From the NCBI RefSeq assembly GCF_017676365.1, contig NZ_JADKMA010000027.1:1-49508 (forward strand): a stretch of 49,508 nucleotides of DNA, read 5' to 3'. Below the pieces are notes generated by a model, which saw nothing but the letters and a program-made list of their open reading frames with translations, ran no database searches and was not told where the DNA came from. The stretch is from Streptomyces oryzae. Lineage in GTDB: Bacteria > Actinomycetota > Actinomycetes > Streptomycetales > Streptomycetaceae. Positions 16,157 to 23,181 of the stretch are shown here, in pieces. The position numbers and the translations under genes were made by a program. Every line of letters starts with the position of its first letter. Within the stretch, counting starts at the first letter, position 1.

Positions 16157-17895
16157 TCGGTGTCGTCCTCCGAGAGGGAAGAGGAGCGGGTGGGGGAGGA
16201 GGGGGAAGACGTGCCGGACTCTTCCGGATCGCCGGTGCCCTGGACGGCCCGCCGGAAGTCGCCGAACCGGGTGCCGGAAGGACGCTTGGCGCGGCCGGCC
16301 GCCGGGGATGTGCCGTCCGCTGCCGCCTCCTCGCCGGCCCCGTGCTCCGCGCCGGACTGGGAGCGCTCCGTCTGTGACGAGGCGGCGGTGGCCCTGGCGA
16401 CGGCCGCGAGGGTCTGGCCCCGCCGCCGCTTGGGCAGTCCGCTCTCGCCGTACACCTGGGGTGGCGGGGCCGCGTTCGCGTAGCCGCCGCTCCCCTGCTG
16501 GTCGTGGCCCTCGGCGCGCTGCTGCGCCGGGCGGGCAGGATCCTGCTGCCCGGCGTGGTCGGCCGCCGGTCCCGAGTGCTCCGTCACGGGGCGCACATGG
16601 TCGGTCGGCGGCGGGGTGCTCTGGGCGCCCAGCGAGGCTCGGGGCGCCGGGGCGGGCTCGGCAGCCGGTGGCATGGGGGCGGGCTCCTCTCGGCGTCGTT
16701 CGGTGAGCAGCTCGCGCGGGATCCGCACGAGTACGCCCGTGCCGCCGTGCGCGGACGGCCGGAAGGAGACCGACAGGCCGTGCTTGCGGGCCAGCCGCCC
16801 CACCACGGCCAGGCCGAGCCGGGTACCGGACAGTGTGGTCAGGTCGCCGTGGTCGGCGGAGACGGCCTGCTGGGCGCGGCGCAGCGCGACCTCTCCCATC
16901 ACCAGGCCGCCGTCCTCGATGGTGATGACCACGCCTGCGGCCACCTCCTCGACGTAGACGTGCACTTCGGAGGTGGGCGGGGAGAAGTTCGCCGCGTTGT
17001 CCATCAGTTCGGCCAGCAGGTGCATGACGCCCTCGGCCGCGTGGCCCGCGATGGCGACCTCGCTCGTGGAGTGCAGCCGCACCCGCTGGTAGCCGCTGAT
17101 CCGGCCCATGGCGCCGCGCAGGATGGACTCCATCACGATCGGCTTGGCCCAGCGGCGGCCCGAACGGGCGCCGGTCAGCACGGCGATGGAGTCGGCGATC
17201 CGGCCCATCTGGGCGTTCCTGTGGTCCAGCTCCAACAGGTCGGCCAGCACGTCCTCGTCCGCGTGCCGGTGCTCCATCTCGCGCAGGTCGGCGGCCATGC
17301 TGGTGGCCAGCGCCTGCACCCGGCCCGCAGCGTTGGCGCACGCGGACATCGCCGCGGCACGCATGTTCTCGCCCCTGTGGACCTCGCGCGCGAGGCTGAT
17401 CAGTACCCGGCGCTGTGCCTCGGACGAGACCGGGGGCGCCTCGGCCAGCGCGGTCTCGGCCGATCCGCCGCGGCGCAGCCGCTCCACGACGGCGGGCACG
17501 GTGCCGTCGGCGAAGTAGTTGTCCGCCGCCTCCCGTTCGGCCAGCCTGGTCTGTCCTGCGGACACCGCGGCCCGCAGCGAGCGGCTGGTGAGCCGGGCGT
17601 GCGCCGCCACCGTGACCGCAGCGCACAGCACCGCACCGGCAGCGCCGGTGCCCCAGGCGACCCCGGCACGCGCCGACTCGGCGCTGGAGTAGACGGCGAT
17701 CAGGCAGGCGGCGCCCGCCACCACGACGGAGATCAGCAGCGCGAGCGCCGTGCCGGCCGCGGTCCCGTCACCTGCGGCGGCTGGCTGACCGGCGTGCACG
17801 GTCGGTTGAATGCTGCCTGTGACCGGCTGGGCTGAGCCGGCTGCCGGTTGGCCCGCGCCTGCGGCCGGTGGCGGTGCTATCTCGGGGGAGGTCAT
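16153..17895 (-). CDS. cvnA: CvnA: membrane sensor with histidine-kinase-like ATPase domain
   Basis: A 580-residue first gene of the conservon. After a Pro/Ala-rich start there are two membrane helices, at about 48-70 and 78-98. A helical linker contains LDHRNAQMGR near 223-232, where kinases have the phospho-accepting His. The ATPase domain follows: N-box ELMDNAANFSPP (296-307), G1 IEDGGLVMGE (326-335) and G2 GTRLGLAVVGRLARKHG. The last 170 residues are disordered, rich in Pro, Ala, Gln and Ser, and end acidic. No response regulator lies nearby, consistent with signalling through CvnD. The ATG at 17895 has AGGA eight bases upstream and is preferred to the adjacent TTG. Confidence 0.92.
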   Translation of the reverse strand: MTSPEIAPPPAAGAGQPAAGSAQPVTGSIQPTVHAGQPAAAGDGTAAGTALALLISVVVAGAACLIAVYSSAESARAGVAWGTGAAGAVLCAAVTVAAHARLTSRSLRAAVSAGQTRLAEREAADNYFADGTVPAVVERLRRGGSAETALAEAPPVSSEAQRRVLISLAREVHRGENMRAAAMSACANAAGRVQALATSMAADLREMEHRHADEDVLADLLELDHRNAQMGRIADSIAVLTGARSGRRWAKPIVMESILRGAMGRISGYQRVRLHSTSEVAIAGHAAEGVMHLLAELMDNAANFSPPTSEVHVYVEEVAAGVVITIEDGGLVMGEVALRRAQQAVSADHGDLTTLSGTRLGLAVVGRLARKHGLSVSFRPSAHGGTGVLVRIPRELLTERRREEPAPMPPAAEPAPAPRASLGAQSTPPPTDHVRPVTEHSGPAADHAGQQDPARPAQQRAEGHDQQGSGGYANAAPPPQVYGESGLPKRRRGQTLAAVARATAASSQTERSQSGAEHGAGEEAAADGTSPAAGRAKRPSGTRFGDFRRAVQGTGDPEESGTSSPSSPTRSSSLSEDDTE

Positions 17896-17968
17896 CAATC
17901 AGGTCCTAGGGGGACGGAACCGGGCAGAGGCGAGAGCTGAGCCGCAGCCCTCCGATCAACGCCGCACC

Positions 17969-17992
17969 AATATAGGCCAGTTAGTGATCACT
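17969..17992 (-). promoter_or_regulatory. Candidate conservon promoter with a 10-bp palindrome
   Basis: On the minus strand a -10-like TATATT (17969-17974) lies about 74 bases before the cvnA start. Where the -35 box should be there is the perfect palindrome AGTGATCACT (17983-17992). No good -35 match is visible, as expected for an activator-dependent promoter. The rest of 17896-18091 also has to contain the promoter of the rightward MpaB-like gene, which I cannot place. Confidence 0.4.
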
Positions 17993-18091
17993 GAGCAGCA
18001 CAGGGGTGCTCACGTTCCGCTCAGCGCCCACGGCGGCCCTCGCCGCGCCGGGAACGGCCACCGCAGGCATGATGGGGGGCGCGGGGGCATC

Positions 18092-18970
18092 ATGAGAAGA
18101 GTGCAGGCAAGCGAACGAGAGCGGCCGGTGTACACCGGCCTTGAGCCTCCGCCCCCGGACGGCATCCTGTGGGACGTCGTCGGGGAGGTGCGCTCGCTGC
18201 TCATGCTCCCCGCCGCGCTCACGCTCCAGGTCGCTCACCCCGCTGTCGGCGCGGGAGTGGACGACCACTCCGTCTTCCGCACCGACCCCTGGGGCCGCGG
18301 TGAACGCTCGGTCCGGAGCCTGCTGCTGTGGGTCTACGGCGGCGAGGAGGGGATCGCCGAGGGGCGCAGGCTGCGGGAGCTGCACAAGACGATCCAGGGC
18401 GTCGACGCGCACGGCCGCCGCTACCACGCGCTCACCCCCGCCTACTACGCGTGGGTGCACGCCACCGGCTTTCCCGTCTACCGGCACGCCCAGCGGTATC
18501 TCGGCCGCCGCCCCTACACGGACGACGAGGAGCGCAGGCTGTACGCGGAGTGGCTGCGGGTCGGCCGCGTGCTGGGCATCCACGACCGGGACATGCCCGC
18601 GACGCGGGAGGAGTTCTGGCCCTACTGGCGCCGGATGCTGGCCGAAGAGATCGAGCCGACGAAGGTGGTCGGCGAGCTCACCGCTGTGAACACCGACATC
18701 CCGCCGCCGCCCTACGGGCCGCGGCCCGTGCGCTCTGCTCTGCGAGCCGTGTGGCCGCTCGTCGTCCCCGGTTTCGCCCGGTTCCGGCGCTTCCTGACCA
18801 TCGGGCTGATGCCGCCCGAAGCCCGGGAGGCGCTGGGCCTGCCCTGGACGCCCCGTCAGGACCGCCGGCTGCGCCGCCTCGGCAAGGTCCTCGCCCGGAC
18901 CCTGCCCCTGCTGCCGGAGCGCTTGCGCTTCCTTCCGTACGCACGCAGGGCGCGCGCCGCCCGCCGCTGA
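18092..18970 (+). CDS. DUF2236 / MpaB-like oxygenase family protein
   Basis: A 292-residue protein of the DUF2236 family, which includes latex-clearing rubber oxygenase and fungal MpaB; known members bind haem b. Characteristic segments are LQVAHPAVGAGVDDHSVFRTDPWGRGERS near the N-terminus, the paired-His segment DAHGRRYHALTPAYYAWVHATGF, and EEFWPYWRRMLAEE. The conserved histidines are candidate haem or metal ligands. The frame is open far upstream, but conserved sequence begins just after the ATG at 18092. The ribosome-binding site is weak. The C-terminus is very arginine-rich. It is divergent from the conservon and convergent with the M1 peptidase. The substrate is unknown. Confidence 0.8.
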   Translation: MRRVQASERERPVYTGLEPPPPDGILWDVVGEVRSLLMLPAALTLQVAHPAVGAGVDDHSVFRTDPWGRGERSVRSLLLWVYGGEEGIAEGRRLRELHKTIQGVDAHGRRYHALTPAYYAWVHATGFPVYRHAQRYLGRRPYTDDEERRLYAEWLRVGRVLGIHDRDMPATREEFWPYWRRMLAEEIEPTKVVGELTAVNTDIPPPPYGPRPVRSALRAVWPLVVPGFARFRRFLTIGLMPPEAREALGLPWTPRQDRRLRRLGKVLARTLPLLPERLRFLPYARRARAARR

Positions 18971-18980
18971 GGCCCGTTAC

Positions 18981-19009
18981 GGGGACACCCGCACGCAGGG
19001 GGGTGCCCC
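18981..19009. terminator. Hairpin between convergent MpaB-like and M1 peptidase genes
   Basis: GGGGACACCC (18981-18990) pairs with GGGTGCCCC (19001-19009) to give a 9-bp GC-rich stem with one bulged A and a 10-base loop. Its position between two convergent stops supports a bidirectional terminator. Confidence 0.6.
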
Positions 19010-19031
19010 CGCAGGGGACGGAGCCGGCGGT

Positions 19032-20522
19032 TCAGTGGCGGGGATGGTCCGCCGTGTGGATCTGCTTCCAGGAGCGGGGCTGCTTCGGGGTGCCCTTCAC
19101 GGCGAAGGACGCCGCGCCCGCCCCGGCCTTCGCCGACGGCTTCGACGGCTGGTACAGCCAGGTGTCGAAGAGTTCGGCGAGCGGCTTGCCGGAGACCTTC
19201 TCCGCATAGGCGACGAAGTCGCCCACCTCGGCGTTGCCGCCCTTGTGCTCCTGCGGCCATCCCTTCAGCACGGCGAAGAAGTCCTTGTCACCGATCTCGT
19301 TCCGCAGCGCCTGCAGCGCCATGGCGCCCCGGTCGTAGACCGCGCGGTGGAACTGGTTCTCCGGGCCCGGGTCGCCCGGCTTGACCTTCCAGAAGGCGTC
19401 GTCGGCCGGATGCGCGGCATAGGCGTAGTCGGCCAGCTCCTGCGCGGTGCCCTCGCCCTGGTCCTCGGACCACAGCCACTGCGCGTACCGTGCGAAGCCC
19501 TCGTTGATCCAGATGTCCTTCCAGCCCTTGACGGAGACGCTGTCCCCGTACCACTGGTGGGCCATCTCGTGGACGACGACGGAGGTGTTGGAGCCGTCGG
19601 CGAAGTCGTCGGGGCTGTAGAAGGGGCGGGTCTGCGTCTCCAGCGCGTAGGTGGTGTCGGTGTTGGGGACGTAGCCGCCCATCGCTTCGAAGGGGTACTT
19701 GCCGAAGTAGCCCTCCAGCCATTCGGTGAGCTCGGCGGTGCGCTCCACGCTGGCCCGCGCGGCGCCCTCGTGCTCGCCCAGGTCCTTGCTGTAGGCGTTG
19801 ATGACGGGCAGTCCCGAGTCGGTCTTCGCCGTCGTGATGTCGAACTTGCCCAGCGCCAGAGTGGCCAGATAGGTGGCCTGCGGAGAGCGGGAGCGCCAGT
19901 TGAAGCGCGTCCAGCCCGCCTGCGAGCGCTGCGACTGGAGGGTGCCGTTGCTGATGGCCTGGGTTCCGTCGGGGACGGCGACGCTGATGTCGTAGCTCGC
20001 CTTGTCGGTGGGGTGGTCGTTGCTGGGGAACCACCACCAGGCCGCCTCGGGCTCGTTGGCGGCCACGCCGCCGTCCTTGGTGCGGTGCCAGGAGGTGTAG
20101 TCGTTCACCTTCACCTTGGAGGGGATGCCGTGGTAGCGCACCACGACGGTGGCCTTCTCGCCCTTGGCGAGCGGCTCGGCCGGGGTCACCTCCAGCTCGT
20201 GCGCGCCCGAGGTGGTGAAGCCGGCCTTCTTCCCGTTCACCCGCACCTCGCTGACGTCCAGTGCGAAGTCCAGGTTGAAGCGCGACAGGTCCTGCTGCGC
20301 TGTGGCCAGCAGGGTGGCGGTACCCGTGAGCTTGTCCGTCTTCGGCTGGTAGGTGAGCCGAAGGTCGTAGTGGGAGACGTCGTAGCCGCCGTTCCCGTAG
20401 TCCGGGTAGTAGGGGTCGCCCACACCCGGGGCTCCCGGGGTCGGTTCGGCCGCCGAGGCCGGGACCGCCAGCAGCAGCGAGGCCGCCGCTATCGCACCCG
20501 GGACGATCAGTCTGTGACGCAC
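19032..20522 (-). CDS. Secreted M1-family zinc aminopeptidase
   Basis: A 496-residue exported metallopeptidase. A signal peptide (RHRLIVPGAIAAASLLLAVPASA) ends near residue 24. The zinc site is complete: His318-Glu319 and His322 in VVHEMAHQWYGD, and Glu341 in NEGFARYAQW, with the exact HExxH-x18-E spacing of M1. The upstream exopeptidase loop reads YALETQTRP rather than GAMEN, as in this shorter secreted subgroup. There is no large C-terminal helical domain, so it resembles small secreted M1 enzymes. The GTG at 20522 has GGAGG and starts the signal peptide; the open frame further upstream is a repeat-derived artefact. It is divergent from a second secreted peptidase, which suggests a joint role in peptide nutrition. 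Confidence 0.93.
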   Translation of the reverse strand: MRHRLIVPGAIAAASLLLAVPASAAEPTPGAPGVGDPYYPDYGNGGYDVSHYDLRLTYQPKTDKLTGTATLLATAQQDLSRFNLDFALDVSEVRVNGKKAGFTTSGAHELEVTPAEPLAKGEKATVVVRYHGIPSKVKVNDYTSWHRTKDGGVAANEPEAAWWWFPSNDHPTDKASYDISVAVPDGTQAISNGTLQSQRSQAGWTRFNWRSRSPQATYLATLALGKFDITTAKTDSGLPVINAYSKDLGEHEGAARASVERTAELTEWLEGYFGKYPFEAMGGYVPNTDTTYALETQTRPFYSPDDFADGSNTSVVVHEMAHQWYGDSVSVKGWKDIWINEGFARYAQWLWSEDQGEGTAQELADYAYAAHPADDAFWKVKPGDPGPENQFHRAVYDRGAMALQALRNEIGDKDFFAVLKGWPQEHKGGNAEVGDFVAYAEKVSGKPLAELFDTWLYQPSKPSAKAGAGAASFAVKGTPKQPRSWKQIHTADHPRH

Positions 20523-20541
20523 GAGTCCTCCAACTCTTCTG

Positions 20542-20583
20542 CGACAGGAGCCACTTCTTCGACGACAGGAGTCACTTCGTCCG
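20542..20583 (-). repeat. Two-unit 21-bp tandem repeat upstream of the M1 peptidase
   Basis: Two adjacent 21-base units beginning CGACAGGAG (20542-20562 and 20563-20583) match at 17 of 21 positions, with one mismatch in the first 16. Two helical turns separate equivalent points, so the units could be paired protein-binding sites in the leader or promoter. They lie 20-61 bases upstream of the GTG start. Confidence 0.6.
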
Positions 20584-20700
20584 AAGCGTATGTACTCACG
20601 CGTCACACTGCATGTCCACAGCAACCATCGTCATCCGGCCGTCATCCAGGCGACATACGCCCCCTTCTGCACGGCAGTTCGTACGACTACTGTCCCGCAT

Positions 20701-22062
20701 ATGGTGACAAGCGCGCGGCCCGGCCGCTCACGGTGGAAGACCGCTGCCCTGACCTCGGCGGCGCTACTCGTCCCCCTGCTCGCCACCACCTCGGCGCGGG
20801 CCACCCCGGGCACCGGCACGCACTCCCCGGCGCCGCGCACCGGGTTCGAACGCTCACACGGTGAGCGGTGGACGACGCAGCCCGAGGAGCAGCAGTTCCT
20901 CCGCGCCGTGGACCGCGCCAGCCCTCGCGTCACCCTGGAGACCATCGGCCGCACCGCGCAGGGCCGCCCCCTCCAGCTGGTCAGCGTCGGCGCCCCCGCG
21001 CCGCCCGGCCCCGCAGTGGTGCGGCGCGGCAACTCCGTACTGCTGGTCTGCTCCCAGCACGGTGACGAACCCGCGGGCCGCGAGGCGTGCCTGAGCACCG
21101 TGCGGGATCTGGCCTTCGCCCGCGACCGCGCCACGGAGCGCTTTCTCTCCCGTACGACGCTGCTGGTCGTCCCCACCGCCAACCCCGACGGCCGGGCCGC
21201 GGACACCCGGGGCAACTCCACGGGCACCGACATCAACCGCGATCACCTCGCGCTGAGGACCCCCGAGGCCCGCGCCATGGCCGCCGTCCTCCGCGACCTG
21301 CGCCCCGACACCGTCTACGACCTGCACGAATACAGCGCTCATCCGCCGTACTACGTCAAGGACCTGCTCTCCCTGTGGCCCCGCAACCTCAACACCGCGC
21401 AGGCCCTGCACCGGGAGTCGGCGGCGCTGTCCGAGAGCTTTGTGCGGCCCGCCGCGGGGGGCGCGGGATACAGCACCGGCATCTACGGCATCTGGACCGA
21501 TCCGGAGACCGGCGAGCCCGTGAAACAGGTCGCGGGAGACGGGCAGGAGCGCATCCTCCGCAACGCGGTGGGCGTCAAGCACGCAGTTGGGCTTCTTGCC
21601 GAGACGCGTACTGACCCTCTCACTGATGCGGAGAAGTCTGACGAGGCCGTCAACAACCGTCGCCGCGTGGGAGTTCATCTGGCCGCGCTGGACGGCTTGT
21701 TCGAGTTCGCGGGCAAGCACCGTGGGCGGGTCGAGGCGGCCACTCGGCAGGCCCGCGCTGAGGGCTTTGCCGATCGCGGTCCCGTCTATCTGGACGGCGC
21801 GGACAATGAGGAGCCGGACGAGGATCAGGTGCTGGGCGACCCGCCCTGCGGGTACGCACTGAGCGCGGGGCAGTGGCGTGAGGTCGGCTCCACGTTGCGG
21901 CTGCACGGTGTGCGGGTTGCGCTGTCGCGCGGTGGTGGGGCGTTTGTGCCGCTGCGGCAGTCGCAGCGGGCGCTGGTGCCGTTGTTGTTGGATGGGCGGG
22001 CGAAGTACGGGCTGACGGCGGGGAGGCCCGTCGAGACGTGCGCCGCGGATGGTGCTGAGTAG
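20701..22062 (+). CDS. Secreted M14-family zinc carboxypeptidase
   Basis: A 453-residue exported metallocarboxypeptidase. A twin-arginine-free signal peptide (RSRWKTAALTSAALLVPLLATTSARA) ends near residue 34. The M14 zinc motif HxxE is at His120-Glu123 in SQHGDEPAGREA. NPDG and DINRD (Asn179-Arg180) match the substrate carboxylate-binding region, and His209 in YDLHEYS is the third ligand. Catalytic Glu is probably in LLAETRTDP. About 150 C-terminal residues after the catalytic fold are not recognised. The ATG at 20701 has no clear ribosome-binding site. The last codons run into dispersed repeat copy B, which supplies the stop codon. Confidence 0.88.
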   Translation: MVTSARPGRSRWKTAALTSAALLVPLLATTSARATPGTGTHSPAPRTGFERSHGERWTTQPEEQQFLRAVDRASPRVTLETIGRTAQGRPLQLVSVGAPAPPGPAVVRRGNSVLLVCSQHGDEPAGREACLSTVRDLAFARDRATERFLSRTTLLVVPTANPDGRAADTRGNSTGTDINRDHLALRTPEARAMAAVLRDLRPDTVYDLHEYSAHPPYYVKDLLSLWPRNLNTAQALHRESAALSESFVRPAAGGAGYSTGIYGIWTDPETGEPVKQVAGDGQERILRNAVGVKHAVGLLAETRTDPLTDAEKSDEAVNNRRRVGVHLAALDGLFEFAGKHRGRVEAATRQARAEGFADRGPVYLDGADNEEPDEDQVLGDPPCGYALSAGQWREVGSTLRLHGVRVALSRGGGAFVPLRQSQRALVPLLLDGRAKYGLTAGRPVETCAADGAE

Positions 22063-22133
22063 GGGCTGCCCCTTGCTGTGCGTTGCAGGCTGCGGGTGTG
22101 TTTGTGGCTTGTCGCGCAGTTCCCCGCGCCCCT
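22060..22133 (+). repeat. Dispersed intergenic repeat, copy B
   Basis: This near-identical partner of copy A at 12099-12172 starts at the TAG stop of the M14 gene. It shares TAGGGGCTGCCCCTTGCTG and the CGCGCAGTTCCCCGCGCCCC end. Here the right arm of the hairpin is absent, so it cannot form the 19-bp stem. It looks like a decayed terminator. The rest of the gap to 22171 holds nothing else recognisable. Confidence 0.8.
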
Positions 22134-22171
22134 GAATGGCAAGCGCAGCCCCCCATGCCGGGTGCGCTCTG

Positions 22172-23113
22172 TCACGGCGGCCCCACCAGACGCGCAGCGT
22201 CCACCGCGCAGCCCCAGGAGACGGTGACGCCCGCGCCGCCGTGGCCGTAGTTGTGGACGCACAGTGAGGTGCCGCCGCGTCCGTCGGGCACCCGCTGCGC
22301 CTCCAGCCGGACCGAGGGGCGGAACGGGCGCAGGCCCACCCGGTGTTCGAGGACGGTGGCGGTGGCCAGTTCGGGGTGGACGGCGGCGCAGCGGCGGACG
22401 ATCGCCGCCGCGGTCGCCGGATCCGGCTCGCGCTGCTCGGCGCCGTCCTCCGCCGTACCGCCGAGCACCACGCCGTAGGGCTGCGGCAGGATGTACGTCG
22501 TCTCGGTGGCGCTGTCGTTCACCGCGACGTACCACTCCTCGATGCCCGGGTTCTCCACGACGACGAGCTGCCCGCGCACGGCACGCACCGCAGGGTCCGG
22601 CACCAGTTCGCGGGCGCCGAGCCCGGCGCAGTTGACGACGGTGGGGGCCGCGGCTGCCGCCTCGCTGAGGGAGCGGGCCGTGCGCTGCTCCCAGCGCCCG
22701 CCAGCGGACTCGAACCGGCCCGCCAGGTAGCGGAGATAGCTTGGCATGTCGACAAGCGGGGCGCGGGGAGGAGACCCGGTCAGCGCGGTCCACTCCGGCG
22801 GCGGGGTGCTGCCCGGCATCCGTCCGCGCACCAGCCGTACCCCGGTGGTCGGCGGCTGCTCGGCGAGCCAGGAGAAGTGCCGGAAGGAGCGGACCGCCCA
22901 GTCGAGGGCCTGCTTCTCCGGCTCGATGCGGTACGGCCAGATCAGGCCGCCCGCGACGGCGGAGGTCGTCTCCCCGGGCGGCTGAGCGCTCCACACCCGT
23001 ACGTGCATGCCGCGCTCGGCCAGGATCACGGCCGTCGTCAGCCCGATGACTCCGCCGCCGAGTACGACAACGTCCCCGGCGGCACCGCCCGTGCCCGCTT
23101 GCGTCTCACTCAT
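22172..23113 (-). CDS. D-amino-acid oxidase family FAD oxidoreductase
   Basis: A 313-residue flavoenzyme that should oxidise D-amino acids to 2-oxo acids, ammonia and hydrogen peroxide. The N-terminal dinucleotide fold is VVVLGGGVIGLTTAVILAERG. It is followed by SAVAGGLIWPYR, by VVNCAGLGARELV (FAD contact), and by the closing RPFRPSVRLE ... HNYGHGGAGVTVSWGCA block, which is the family signature with the substrate-binding Arg and the FAD loop. Length is a little short of eukaryotic enzymes and normal for actinobacterial ones. The ATG at 23113 has GGAGGTGA. It lies next to secreted peptidases and may handle D-residues released from wall peptides, but that is inference. Confidence 0.9.
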   Translation of the reverse strand: MSETQAGTGGAAGDVVVLGGGVIGLTTAVILAERGMHVRVWSAQPPGETTSAVAGGLIWPYRIEPEKQALDWAVRSFRHFSWLAEQPPTTGVRLVRGRMPGSTPPPEWTALTGSPPRAPLVDMPSYLRYLAGRFESAGGRWEQRTARSLSEAAAAAPTVVNCAGLGARELVPDPAVRAVRGQLVVVENPGIEEWYVAVNDSATETTYILPQPYGVVLGGTAEDGAEQREPDPATAAAIVRRCAAVHPELATATVLEHRVGLRPFRPSVRLEAQRVPDGRGGTSLCVHNYGHGGAGVTVSWGCAVDAARLVGPP

Positions 23114-23181
23114 CTGTCACCTCCGGCATGCCGCGAGACTACGTCGCGGCACCGGACCAGGTCACCGGCTCGGTGCCGCCG

